A DNA stretch of 64,000 bases from Proteus terrae (GTDB lineage Bacteria > Pseudomonadota > Gammaproteobacteria > Enterobacterales > Enterobacteriaceae): positions 178,536 through 242,535 of the forward strand of contig NZ_PENS01000008.1 of NCBI RefSeq assembly GCF_003144325.1, read 5' to 3'. Below, piece after piece: positions 45,290-53,631 of this stretch (positions are counted from its first letter, which is position 1; each line of letters opens with the position of its first letter). The position numbers were made by a program, and so were the translations under genes. Below the pieces are notes generated by a model, which was not told the DNA's origin, did no database searches, and was given only the letters and a program-made list of their open reading frames with translations.

Positions 45290-45668
45290 ATTGATAGATT
45301 TGTTTCCAAAGATCGCGTTTTGCATCAGCATCAAAATATAACTGATGTAATGAAGGGCTTCTCAGAGAAGTATATTCAGAGGGAAGTATGAGATCAGTGC
45401 CTAATAACCAGCAGGGAAGATCAAATGATTCTGTGAGCATGCTCACATCATCTGTTGTAATACAATAGATTTCGTCTTTGTCTATCCCCATGGCGCTAAA
45501 AATATCAGAGAAAAGCCCGTTATTTAGATCAACGGTATCATCAGTAATGATAAGTAAACGTGTTGTATCCGGAAATTGAACAGAATGCTCGCCTTTTAAC
45601 ACAGCAGGCTTATGAAGTACCCACTGACGAATTCCAAGTTGGGATAACATTCTGTCTTTACGGCTCAT
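45258..45668 (-). CDS. holD: DNA polymerase III psi subunit HolD
   Basis: This 136-residue subunit (E. coli 137) links the clamp loader to the chi subunit and SSB. LGIRQWVLHKPAVLKGEHSV, LLIITDD, LLGTDLILP and the C-terminal DLWKQIYQYEDHF align with E. coli psi (LGITQWSLRRPGALQGE, LWQQICTYEHDF, recalled). The middle is poorly conserved, as usual for psi. It overlaps rimI by 32 bp and is divergent from rsmC. Confidence 0.93.
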   Translation of the reverse strand: MSRKDRMLSQLGIRQWVLHKPAVLKGEHSVQFPDTTRLLIITDDTVDLNNGLFSDIFSAMGIDKDEIYCITTDDVSMLTESFDLPCWLLGTDLILPSEYTSLRSPSLHQLYFDADAKRDLWKQIYQYEDHFTLKPC

Positions 45669-45797
45669 TATGCTTACCTATCAAGTGTAGAACAACGGTA
45701 CATAGTATCAGAGGGCATAAACTACGCCAATAAATAGCGTCGGTTTCTTTATATCTGATATCATGCGTCTCAAGTTTTTTAAGGAGTAATAATCATA

Positions 45798-46814
45798 ATG
45801 TCCTCACTGTCCCCTGCTAGCGAAGTTATTCTTCGTCACCTAGATCATTTCGCAGACAGGCATGTACTTATTGCAGGTGATCTTCAAGATACTTTCGCAG
45901 CACAGATTCAGGCGAAAAGTGTCAGAGCATATACCAACCAATATCACCAGTGGCTACCATTACTAAAATCAATGGGTGATAACGCACTCTTTGGTTTAGT
46001 TGCAGATCAGTCCTTTGTGAAATATTGCAATACCTTGATCTACTTTTGGCCTAAAAATAAAAACGAAGCCACTTTCCAACTGCGTAGCCTTTGCTCTAAC
46101 TTACAAGTGGGTACTGAAATCTTTATCGTCGGTGAGAACCGTAGCGGTGTTAAAAGTGCCACTGAATTAATGAACGGTATCGCTAAACTTAAAAAAATAG
46201 ATTCAGCACGCCGTTGTAGCTTATTTTTTGGTACTCAAACATATCAAACACTGTTTGACCGTAATAACTGGTGGCAAACTTATCGCCATGATGATCTTAC
46301 TGTAATGGCATTACCGGGTGTCTTTAGCCAAAACGCATTAGATGAAGGTAGTCGTTTATTACTTTCAACTTTTGATGATGCAATGGTTGGCGATTTACTG
46401 GATATGGCATGTGGTTGTGGTGTACTTGCCACTGTACTCGGTAAGAAAAACCCAATGTTGAAACTGACACTGTGTGATGTGAATGCTGCGGCAATTTCTT
46501 CTAGTATCGCCACCTTAAACGTGAATGAATTAGAAGGTCGAGTGATTGCAAGTAATGTCTATTCAGCGGTTGAAGAAACTTATGATTGGATAATCTCAAA
46601 CCCGCCTTTCCATGATGGTTTAGGCACAAGCTATACCGCAGCTGAAGATATTATTCGTCTTGCTCCAAATTATCTGAAAAGAGGCGGTAAATTACGTATT
46701 GTGGCGAATTCGTTTATCCCTTATCCAGATATTTTGGATCATGTATTTGGCTCTCACGAAGTACTTGCATCAACAGGTAAATTCAAAGTTTACCAAGCAA
46801 CCAAGAAAGACTAA
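45798..46814 (+). CDS. rsmC: 16S rRNA m2G1207 methyltransferase RsmC
   Basis: This 338-residue enzyme (E. coli 343) methylates G1207 of 16S rRNA using SAM. A tandem methyltransferase fold has a degenerate N-terminal half and a catalytic C-terminal half with DLLDMACGCGVLATVLGKK (SAM loop), LTLCDVNAAA and the NPPFHDG target-base motif. A ribosome site (AAGGAG) precedes the ATG, and a terminator follows immediately. Confidence 0.95.
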   Translation: MSSLSPASEVILRHLDHFADRHVLIAGDLQDTFAAQIQAKSVRAYTNQYHQWLPLLKSMGDNALFGLVADQSFVKYCNTLIYFWPKNKNEATFQLRSLCSNLQVGTEIFIVGENRSGVKSATELMNGIAKLKKIDSARRCSLFFGTQTYQTLFDRNNWWQTYRHDDLTVMALPGVFSQNALDEGSRLLLSTFDDAMVGDLLDMACGCGVLATVLGKKNPMLKLTLCDVNAAAISSSIATLNVNELEGRVIASNVYSAVEETYDWIISNPPFHDGLGTSYTAAEDIIRLAPNYLKRGGKLRIVANSFIPYPDILDHVFGSHEVLASTGKFKVYQATKKD

Positions 46815-46818
46815 TAAC

Positions 46819-46851
46819 AAGCCCTGTTATCTAAAACAGGGCTTTATTTTT
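46819..46851 (+). terminator. Rho-independent terminator after rsmC
   Basis: AAGCCCTGTT-ATCTAA-AACAGGGCTT followed by TATTTTT, 4 bp after the stop. Confidence 0.93.
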
Positions 46852-46922
46852 GGGGCTAATTTTAAGTGATAATTCAAGGTATTTTATTTTCATCACAAAG
46901 ATAATTTATTGATAAAAAATAA

Positions 46923-46950
46923 TTGACGCCAAAAATAAAAGGCATAAAAT
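46923..46950 (+). promoter_or_regulatory. Sigma-70 promoter of the tRNA-Leu gene
   Basis: TTGACG, a 16-bp spacer, then TAAAAT. A GC-rich discriminator (CGCTTCCGG) follows, typical of stringently controlled stable RNA promoters. Confidence 0.7.
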
Positions 46951-46967
46951 TCGCTTCCGGTCTGAAT

Positions 46968-47054
46968 GCGAGGATGGCGGAATTGGTAGACGCGCTAGCT
47001 TCAGGTGTTAGTGTTCTTACGGACGTGGGGGTTCAAGTCCCCCTCTTCGCACCA
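46968..47054 (+). tRNA. tRNA-Leu (anticodon CAG)
   Basis: This is an 87-nt class II tRNA with encoded CCA. The acceptor stem is GCGAGGA/TCTTCGC (one mismatch allowed), the D-arm contains GGAATTGGTAGACGC, and the anticodon loop in CTAGCTTCAGGTGTTAG gives CAG. The long variable arm and T-arm (GGGGGTTCAAGTCCCCC) are clear. It reads Leu CUG codons and closely matches E. coli leuT/leuV tRNA. E. coli has several such genes in a row; here there is one. Confidence 0.97.
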
Positions 47055-47112
47055 CTCAATAACCCTTTTTTCTCCTTGTGATCCCCCCCTCCAATCACAC
47101 ACCGAATATTCT

Positions 47113-47376
47113 CTATCCATAATATGCGACTAAAAGTGTCATCAAACTGTAGGTTAATACAACACCTGCGGGGATCATCACCCACATCTGTAATTTTTTA
47201 TGGAACAGCATCAAGGTGGATAACAGCATTGAAACCACTAAAATCAGCGTAAAGGCAGATGTTCCTGCAATAGAATGTGTGACCACTGTTAGCAAGGAAG
47301 AAACAGCCAACATTTCCCATAAACTAATGCGAGATGTCCAAGATGTCACTGGAGATATACGTGTTGGTTTAGCCAT
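47113..47376 (-). CDS. Small inner membrane protein with Fur box (possibly DUF1435-type)
   Basis: This 87-residue protein has a short polar N-terminus and three hydrophobic segments (about residues 20-35, 39-58 and 66-85), with no signal-peptide cleavage motif. I know no function; it may be of the DUF1435 group, a recollection I cannot test. The notable point is control: an almost consensus Fur box lies 19-37 bp upstream of the start, so expression should rise in iron starvation. It stands alone between tRNA-Leu and the GNAT gene. Confidence 0.7.
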   Translation of the reverse strand: MAKPTRISPVTSWTSRISLWEMLAVSSLLTVVTHSIAGTSAFTLILVVSMLLSTLMLFHKKLQMWVMIPAGVVLTYSLMTLLVAYYG

Positions 47377-47394
47377 AATAACCCACCATTAATG

Positions 47395-47413
47395 ATAATG
47401 ATTTTCATTATTA
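47395..47413 (-). promoter_or_regulatory. Fur box
   Basis: GATAATGATTTTCATTATT matches the 19-bp consensus GATAATGATAATCATTATC at 17 positions. It lies directly upstream of the small membrane protein gene that reads away on the minus strand. Confidence 0.85.
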
Positions 47414-47514
47414 TATATAACACTTATACTAAATCAACTTATATAAAGAAAAAAACTTATTTTATATCCTTATTTTTTAAAGGGTTATGTGTATTTTTAG
47501 TATAATAAATAAAA

Positions 47515-47550
47515 AACGCCTTACCATTTTCACGATAAGACGTTCAATTT
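47515..47550 (-). terminator. Terminator of the yjbB-GNAT operon
   Basis: AACGCCTTA and TAAGACGTT pair with one mismatch across a 12-base loop, with A runs that become T runs on the minus strand. Confidence 0.65.
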
Positions 47551-47579
47551 TATTATGTTGTAGTGGTCAATAAACGAAA

Positions 47580-48128
47580 CTAAGCGTTATTTAGATTGAT
47601 AAAATGAAAGACTAAATGAATATCTTCAGGCTCTCTTTCATAAAGTTCAGGATCAGGAGTATCGACTAATCGACATCCTAAATGCTGATAAAAATTCACA
47701 CTATTTTCAGAAGGTGTTGATGAGATATATAATCCACCAGCCCCTCTTTTCTTCGCATATTCCACACAATAATCAAATAATATTCGAGCTAAACCTTGCC
47801 CACGTAGCTGGTGGCTAACATGTAAAAAAGAGAGTTGAAGTAAAGTACCATTTTGACCACGTTTTTGCGGATCAACACTCGCAGCTGCAACCAATTGACC
47901 TCGTTTAAAAACGCCCCAGAAAGGCGCTCCTCGGTCAAAACTTTCGAGTAAAACAGGGGTGTAATGCTCTGCCTCACCTTCTGGCCAACCTTTCATATCA
48001 AAGCGTTGTTCTGATAAATGCAACGTTCCTTCTTTTAATACATATAGCTTTTCAATAAGCTCAGTTCTATCAATTTCCCACACTTGTGGAATTTCATTTC
48101 TAGTTAATTGACGAATATTGTTTTTCAT
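47580..48128 (-). CDS. GNAT family N-acetyltransferase
   Basis: This 182-residue protein has the GNAT acetyl-CoA motif LSFLHVSHQLRGQGLARILF and a later YISSTPSENSVNFYQHLGCR. The N-terminal half (IPQVWEIDRTE) looks like a substrate lobe. The substrate is unknown. Its ATG overlaps the yjbB stop by one base (TAATG), so it is translated with the phosphate transporter. Whether that reflects a functional link is unclear. Confidence 0.85.
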   Translation of the reverse strand: MKNNIRQLTRNEIPQVWEIDRTELIEKLYVLKEGTLHLSEQRFDMKGWPEGEAEHYTPVLLESFDRGAPFWGVFKRGQLVAAASVDPQKRGQNGTLLQLSFLHVSHQLRGQGLARILFDYCVEYAKKRGAGGLYISSTPSENSVNFYQHLGCRLVDTPDPELYEREPEDIHLVFHFINLNNA

Positions 48129-49762
48129 TATAAAAGATTAACCTGTTCTGATGATGATTCACTTCGTTCTAATGCGTGGTAAGCCACTGCACAGAATAAG
48201 GAATTCAACCGTTTCATATCACCGAGCAAACTGGTATGCAGAGAACTGGTTTCAATACTTTGCATATTATGCAAATGAAGACGTTCTACATGAGCAAACG
48301 AGTAGCGCTGGTTGAGTAAACGGAAACGATGTTTTGCTCGACGTAATTTACGAGCATGTTCCATGTTGCCGGAAACAAATACCGACATCGCCAGATTCAG
48401 ATTACTTTGCAGACGCTCAAGGAGTGTCTGTAATTCACGACGTCCTTCCTCCGATAAAAATAAGTGATGATTTAAACCTTTACTCACCACTTCAGCCGAC
48501 ATACGCGCAATGATAGCGGATGATTGTTGTAAATTCATCGCTGTATCAATAATTTCAGCCCAACGTCGAGAATCTTCAGTTCCTAGATCATGCTGTTGAA
48601 TTTGTGCCATATACAATTTAATGCTGCTGTGGAGTAATTCAACCTCTTCCTCTAACTGGATAATTTCCCTTTTCTGCTGACGATCACCTTCCATTAATGC
48701 AGTAAAACGTTGCAACATTTGTTCGACAACATCACCTAATCGTAGTGATTCTCTAACCGCATTGGCAATTGCCAACGAAGGTGTATCAATAGCAGATTGA
48801 TCTAAATATCGCGGTGCCATTTCAGATTCAGTGGCCGGTAATTCAGGAATAAGTCTCTGACATAATTTTGCCATTATGCCGACAAAAGGGATCATCAAAA
48901 TACAGCGAACAAGATTATAAATAACATGAAAATAGATAACGACTTCAGCCGGTGAAAATCCATATTGCTGAATTTTATTTGCAATGATGGTTATCCAAGG
49001 TAAAACTAATAGCGCACCAATCAATTTAAAAAATAGACTTCCTAGTACTACTTGGCGTGAAACAACACTTTGCCCTCGACTACTCATTAACGCCAAAAAA
49101 CCACTACCAATATTAGAACCAATAACAATGCATAAACTGATGTATAAAGGCATTAGCCCAGTTGCACTCAGTGTCGCTGTTAATAACACTGCGGCAAGGC
49201 TTGAGTAACTTACCATCGCAAATAAAGCACCCACAAGAAGTGCTAACACGGTATCTCCACTTAATGAAGTAAAGATAGCTTGTATCGCGCTAGCATGGGT
49301 AATTGGCTCTGCAGAAGTGACTATCAGTTGTAAGGCTAAAATAATTAAACCAAGGCCAATTCCTACACGCCCTAATTGTCCGACACGCTCTTTTTTACGG
49401 CTTAGGAAAGTGATCACCCCGACAAGAATAAGTAGTGGAGATAACCAAGCGAGATCAAAGGTTAGCACTCGCGCCATAAGTGCAGTACCCACATCTGCAC
49501 CTAACATAATAACCAGTGCCGGTGTAATCGAAATCAGCCCTTGCGTCACAAAAGAGATAACCAAAAGTGCCGTCGCATTGCTGCTTTGGACTAATGCCGT
49601 TACCCCCACACCCGCAAGGAAGGCGTTGGATTTTTTATTAATACTTTTACCTAAAACTCGGCGTAAATCAGAACCAAAGACACGCATAATGCCTGTACGA
49701 ACAATATGTGTTCCCCAGACAAGAAGCGCGACTGATGAGAGTAAATGAAGCAGTGTCAGCAT
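48128..49762 (-). CDS. yjbB: Na/phosphate cotransporter family protein YjbB
   Basis: This 544-residue protein (E. coli YjbB about 543) has two repeated Na/Pi cotransporter motifs (GVTALVQSSNATALLVISF and ISYSSLAAVLLTATLSATG) in about eight to nine membrane spans (residues 1-315). A cytoplasmic PhoU-like helical domain follows (about 335-544). In E. coli YjbB mediates phosphate export or exchange. It lies upstream of a GNAT gene (1-base overlap) and downstream of phoA in the same direction, so phosphate genes cluster here. No Pho box was seen directly upstream of it. Confidence 0.92.
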   Translation of the reverse strand: MLTLLHLLSSVALLVWGTHIVRTGIMRVFGSDLRRVLGKSINKKSNAFLAGVGVTALVQSSNATALLVISFVTQGLISITPALVIMLGADVGTALMARVLTFDLAWLSPLLILVGVITFLSRKKERVGQLGRVGIGLGLIILALQLIVTSAEPITHASAIQAIFTSLSGDTVLALLVGALFAMVSYSSLAAVLLTATLSATGLMPLYISLCIVIGSNIGSGFLALMSSRGQSVVSRQVVLGSLFFKLIGALLVLPWITIIANKIQQYGFSPAEVVIYFHVIYNLVRCILMIPFVGIMAKLCQRLIPELPATESEMAPRYLDQSAIDTPSLAIANAVRESLRLGDVVEQMLQRFTALMEGDRQQKREIIQLEEEVELLHSSIKLYMAQIQQHDLGTEDSRRWAEIIDTAMNLQQSSAIIARMSAEVVSKGLNHHLFLSEEGRRELQTLLERLQSNLNLAMSVFVSGNMEHARKLRRAKHRFRLLNQRYSFAHVERLHLHNMQSIETSSLHTSLLGDMKRLNSLFCAVAYHALERSESSSEQVNLL

Positions 49763-50085
49763 AGAAAGAATAACCTTATTTTTATCGTTGTTTGTTTGAC
49801 TCTGTTCTCCTTCAATCTCATAAAAAAGAGAAAGACCACGAGCAGATAATCTATCTGAGAAAAGATTTTTACGGGTAATGCCTTAATAACGTGAAGCGTT
49901 ATTAGACAAAAAGATATTGCAACTTAAGTACAATAATCAATGGAGAAGTTGAGAATATTACATAGATTAATTTGTAAATTCTGTTAATTATAGCAGAGAA
50001 TGTGTAACTTTCAAAATCAGACTGTAAATAACCTATTGATTTATTATCATTTTATTTTAAATGGACTAAATTATTAATAAAAAAA
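49763..50085. other. Intergenic region between phoA and yjbB with a perfect inverted repeat
   Basis: TAATAACG-TGAAG-CGTTATTA (49884-49904) stands about 120 bp upstream of yjbB. It has no adjoining T run. Otherwise AT-rich sequence with no open frame. Confidence 0.5.
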
Positions 50086-50118
50086 CGCGACCAGAGGGTA
50101 TCTCTCTAAGTCGCGCGA
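50086..50118 (-). terminator. Terminator of phoA
   Basis: CGCGAC and GTCGCG (50086-50091, 50110-50115) with an A run on the left (T run on the minus strand), 69 bp past the phoA stop. Confidence 0.75.
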
Positions 50119-50183
50119 AAATACAACAATTTAGTAAGGCAATTCGACTACAAGTTCAGACAGACTATAAATTCAGCTTAAAT

Positions 50184-51623
50184 TTATTTCAGACCCATTG
50201 CATCACGCATCGTGAAGAACAAGTCTGTTTGGTCAGTTAACCCAACCACATTGGCAGCGTGTGGACCATAAGCAGCAACACGTAACTGAGCTCCAGTATG
50301 TTCTTGGGATCCTTCTTCTGAGTTACCGTAATTCACCACCATTACAGCACCATCTTTAGTGATAAGCGCTTGTGTTAATCCACTTGATTTCACATCCGCT
50401 TCAATAATTTGGCTTGAATGGGCATGGTCAGCAGTCACGATAATCAGAGTATCACCATTTTGCTTAGCGAAATCTAAGCCAATTTGTACTGCTTCATCTA
50501 ATGCAACCGTTTCACCGATTTGTCCGCAAGGATTAGCATTATGATCTTGCTTATCAATAGAGGCACTTTCGACTTGTAAGAAGAAACCTTTTTCATTGGT
50601 CTTCAGTAGGTCAATCGCTTTTTTGGTCATTTGTGCCAGTGTTGGCGCATTTGGATCAAGTTTAGAGTTAGGTTTGCACTCTAATGGTGGATTGTTCAAA
50701 TTACCATGATATGTCGCTTTAGGACCTTCCCACGCAACAGCCATATTGCCCTCGTGGAACAAACCTAATACAGGTTTATCTTGGTTTGCCAGCGTAATCG
50801 CATCCAGTGATTTTGCATCCTTCACGATTTGATAACCACGCTCAATAGCTTGTTGCTCTAACGTTTTACCTTTGTATTCTCCCGCAGCCGCAGTTTGAGC
50901 AAAACTTTTCGCTCCGCCCCCTAATGTAACGTCTGCACGAGTCACTAATAATTGCTCAGAGATAGAACCTTTACCGCCATTTTCTAATGCATTAGTTGAG
51001 CACTTTTCTAAGGTTTCAACTGGACCATAGCATTTACGTCCAGTGACATGAGAAAATAGTGCGGCAGGTGTCGCATCTTGAATTTCAGATGTAGTCACGT
51101 TCCCCGTTGCCTTTCCGTTGGCTTTTGCTAATTCCAAAATGGTTTGGTGATCCTTACCAAATACATCAATCCCTAATGCACCATTATAGGTTTTCACACC
51201 AGAAGCCCATGCCGTTGCTGAGGCTGCCGAATCGGTTACATAGTTAGGTTTTTGTGTTTTTCTATCTAATGAATAGTGTGTGTATTGACCCGTTATCGGT
51301 AACGCATCAATACCTTTAAAAAAGCCACCCGCACCTTCAGCGTAGTTACGTGCAACAGTGATTTCAGAATCCCCCATACCATCACCAATAAAGAGGATCA
51401 CATTTTTTGCTTGGTTATTATTTAAAGCTGCTTTTAATGCTTCAGTTTGATCTTGAGTCATACGGCGAGCGCCGCCAAATTCCGTGATATTACCTTTTGC
51501 TGCGCGATCTTGTGCCAAAATTGCATCAGCAGCAATGGGAGCAGCAAAAGAAGAGAAACTCGCACCAGCTAATAGCGTTGTTACAATAACGGATAAAATA
51601 GAACGTTGGTAACGATGAGACAT
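50184..51623 (-). CDS. phoA: Alkaline phosphatase PhoA
   Basis: This 479-residue periplasmic phosphomonoesterase (E. coli 471) has a signal peptide ending SFA. Active-site elements: [12 protein letters not shown] (metal-binding Asp), [14 protein letters not shown] (nucleophile Ser), [20 protein letters not shown] (metal and His/Asp ligands), [10 protein letters not shown] and [16 protein letters not shown]. Four cysteines for two disulfides are present. It scavenges phosphate from organic esters when phosphate is low. Upstream Pho boxes fit PhoB control. Confidence 0.97.
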   Translation of the reverse strand: MSHRYQRSILSVIVTTLLAGASFSSFAAPIAADAILAQDRAAKGNITEFGGARRMTQDQTEALKAALNNNQAKNVILFIGDGMGDSEITVARNYAEGAGGFFKGIDALPITGQYTHYSLDRKTQKPNYVTDSAASATAWASGVKTYNGALGIDVFGKDHQTILELAKANGKATGNVTTSEIQDATPAALFSHVTGRKCYGPVETLEKCSTNALENGGKGSISEQLLVTRADVTLGGGAKSFAQTAAAGEYKGKTLEQQAIERGYQIVKDAKSLDAITLANQDKPVLGLFHEGNMAVAWEGPKATYHGNLNNPPLECKPNSKLDPNAPTLAQMTKKAIDLLKTNEKGFFLQVESASIDKQDHNANPCGQIGETVALDEAVQIGLDFAKQNGDTLIIVTADHAHSSQIIEADVKSSGLTQALITKDGAVMVVNYGNSEEGSQEHTGAQLRVAAYGPHAANVVGLTDQTDLFFTMRDAMGLK

Positions 51624-51729
51624 AGCTTTTTCCTTGCACTCTAAAATAAAAAAAACAGGATTAATGTTTTAAGTCAGGAAAAGCTTACGGCAGTTAAATG
51701 ACAGAGAAATGAAGAGTAAAAGCGATTTC

Positions 51730-51758
51730 GATGACAGCTTTATGACAAGTTGATGACA
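51730..51758 (-). promoter_or_regulatory. Pho box array (three PhoB half-sites) upstream of phoA
   Basis: On the minus strand TGTCATC, TGTCATA and TGTCATC occur at exact 11-bp intervals (complements of 51752-51758, 51741-51747 and 51730-51736), making two overlapping Pho boxes about 107 bp upstream of the phoA start. A looser fourth half-site ATGACAG lies at 51699-51705. Confidence 0.88.
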
Positions 51759-51764
51759 AACAAA

Positions 51765-51797
51765 AAGCTTATACCGCGAATGCGTATATAAGCTTCT
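51765..51797 (-). terminator. Terminator of the Fes-like esterase gene
   Basis: AAGCTTATA and TATAAGCTT (51765-51773, 51787-51795) pair perfectly, extended by an imperfect inner stem, with TTTTTG following on the minus strand. It separates the esterase transcript from the Pho boxes. Confidence 0.65.
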
Positions 51798-51834
51798 GTT
51801 GTATTAAAGCATATTGTTAAGGCGAGATCTTAAA

Positions 51835-53409
51835 CTAGTCATTCTCTTGGGTTAATGCTTTTGCGCCCAAATACAGGGTTTCACACCAAGAAATATAATC
51901 ATGCCCACTGGCCATTTCGAGTGATTTAACAGGATAGCCTTTTTGCTCTAAAACCTGCTTAAGATGGCGATTATTATTTAAAATCCCCCCTTTATCACCA
52001 CGACTTTCAAATAGCCCTGCTTCTAAGAAAAACTGCAATGGCTTTTTATCTGCTTGCTCAAATTGTCTAATAAGCCATTCAGGCTCTTCATTTTCAGGTG
52101 CCCACCAATAAGAACCGGACATACTCAGCACTTTACCAAAACGATTAGGGCGATTAAATGCGACCCATGAAGACGCTAATCCGCCATAACTTGACCCTGA
52201 TACCATCGTTTCCTCTCCAGATACGTGAATACCCTTCTCTTTTTCTAGCCAAACAAATAGTTCATCTGCTAAGAAACGGTAAAAATCAGGGTTTGGCGGT
52301 AATTCAACACTACGGCGATCGCTATCAATGCTATCAACAAATAAGATCATCATAGGTGCCAATTTACCTTCCTCGATCTGTTTATCAAAAAACCGATCAA
52401 TACCATATTGGCGACGATAAATTTGTCCATCAAATAAGACCAAGATCCGTGGTATTTCCATTTTTTGGGCAGGTAGATAAAGTGCGATTTCACGATCATT
52501 ATTTAAGATCTCACTGTGAAAACGAACAATCTCTGTCTTGCCTTTCATTGTTCTATCAAGAATATCGGGCAATTGGCATTCACGTTTACTGTCTAACGAC
52601 AATAACGAAAAGTGATTATAGATATCCTCAGATTGACTTGGAGAATTTTGGGAATTAAACGGATCGGCTTGTGCTGTGGTTAAGATCGCGCGACGTTGCT
52701 CAAAGGGTTCTGCATTCTCAATAACAGGCACATCAGGGGCTAACTTATATTGCATTAATGTGTCGTTAGGCACGATATAACTACGATACCAAATATCGCT
52801 ATTGGCTAAATGGGTTAACGGATCATGATTACCATCGGGTGATCCTAATAAATAAACATTCTTTTTTGCACCTTGCCATAAAAAAGTCACTCGCTTTTTA
52901 TCATTATCATAAGGCTCAATCAGAGGAGCACCTTCTTGGCGTATTTGTTGCCAAAATGCCTGAATATTTTGTTGATCAAGTTGTTTGGCGAGTGTTTGTA
53001 AACGGGGACTTGTTGGTGCAATACCTGCATCTTTATCTACCGGTTGATAAGGCTGTGTTGTTAGCGTGAATTGCCACTGCTTTTTAGCTTCGCCTTGTGC
53101 AACCAATTGATAATTTGTCGTTTCAGGTAATAGAAAGCGTACTTTCTGTTGCCCATCAGCAGGAATATCCTTTAACAAGCTACGAATATGAGTGCCATCT
53201 TGTTTCTCTAACCGTAGGTTTTGTATCCCTTTTACGTTTAATTCAACATAACGTTGGCTTTCTAAATGAGCGGTAAAACACAACGTATTGTTGTTATCAA
53301 ACTGACCTGTCATTTCTTTATTTTCAGTTACTGCTAAGCAACCAGCAAAACTGGGAAAAGAGGCCATCAATGCGCATATCATCAGAAGAATTCTCACTTT
53401 ATTTCTCAT
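51835..53409 (-). CDS. Exported Fes-like siderophore esterase (enterochelin esterase family)
   Basis: This 524-residue protein has a signal peptide (1-22, ending SFA), so it is periplasmic, unlike cytoplasmic E. coli Fes (about 400 residues). After an N-terminal beta-rich domain (residues ~25-120) comes the Fes N-domain (VTFLWQGAKKNVYLLGSPDG, MQYKLAPD). Then the esterase D-type alpha/beta hydrolase: ILVLFDGQIY, MVSGSSYGGLASSW (nucleophile Ser), EAGLFESR and SGHDYISW (His). It would hydrolyse catecholate siderophore esters in the periplasm, as IroE does. A Fur box lies just upstream. No siderophore synthesis or uptake genes adjoin it, so xenosiderophore use is likely. Confidence 0.85.
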   Translation of the reverse strand: MRNKVRILLMICALMASFPSFAGCLAVTENKEMTGQFDNNNTLCFTAHLESQRYVELNVKGIQNLRLEKQDGTHIRSLLKDIPADGQQKVRFLLPETTNYQLVAQGEAKKQWQFTLTTQPYQPVDKDAGIAPTSPRLQTLAKQLDQQNIQAFWQQIRQEGAPLIEPYDNDKKRVTFLWQGAKKNVYLLGSPDGNHDPLTHLANSDIWYRSYIVPNDTLMQYKLAPDVPVIENAEPFEQRRAILTTAQADPFNSQNSPSQSEDIYNHFSLLSLDSKRECQLPDILDRTMKGKTEIVRFHSEILNNDREIALYLPAQKMEIPRILVLFDGQIYRRQYGIDRFFDKQIEEGKLAPMMILFVDSIDSDRRSVELPPNPDFYRFLADELFVWLEKEKGIHVSGEETMVSGSSYGGLASSWVAFNRPNRFGKVLSMSGSYWWAPENEEPEWLIRQFEQADKKPLQFFLEAGLFESRGDKGGILNNNRHLKQVLEQKGYPVKSLEMASGHDYISWCETLYLGAKALTQEND

Positions 53410-53432
53410 TATTAACTATTGTGAGAATCAAT

Positions 53433-53451
53433 AGTAATGATAATTGTTATC
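53433..53451 (-). promoter_or_regulatory. Fur box upstream of the Fes-like gene
   Basis: On the minus strand GATAACAATTATCATTACT matches the Fur consensus at 14 of 19 positions, with the core ATTATCATTA. It lies 24-42 bp upstream of the start. Confidence 0.75.
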
Positions 53452-53516
53452 AATTCAATAAAAATTAAGCGTGTACAAATTTATAATAAATTTGACTCCT
53501 CAGGGAAAAATAATAA

Positions 53517-53558
53517 AAACCTCCTCAATCATTTTTGTTATTGGGGAGGTTTCCTTTT
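53517..53558 (-). terminator. Terminator downstream of the TPR/DUF218 gene
   Basis: AAACCTCCTCAAT and ATTGGGGAGGTTT pair with one mismatch. There are T runs on both strands outside the stem. Confidence 0.8.
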
Positions 53559-53631
53559 TTATATCTCCGCCCGTATTGGGCGAAGGTTTATGGCAGATTT
53601 TGCTAAGTTAATTAACGTTAAAATGCCCCCA

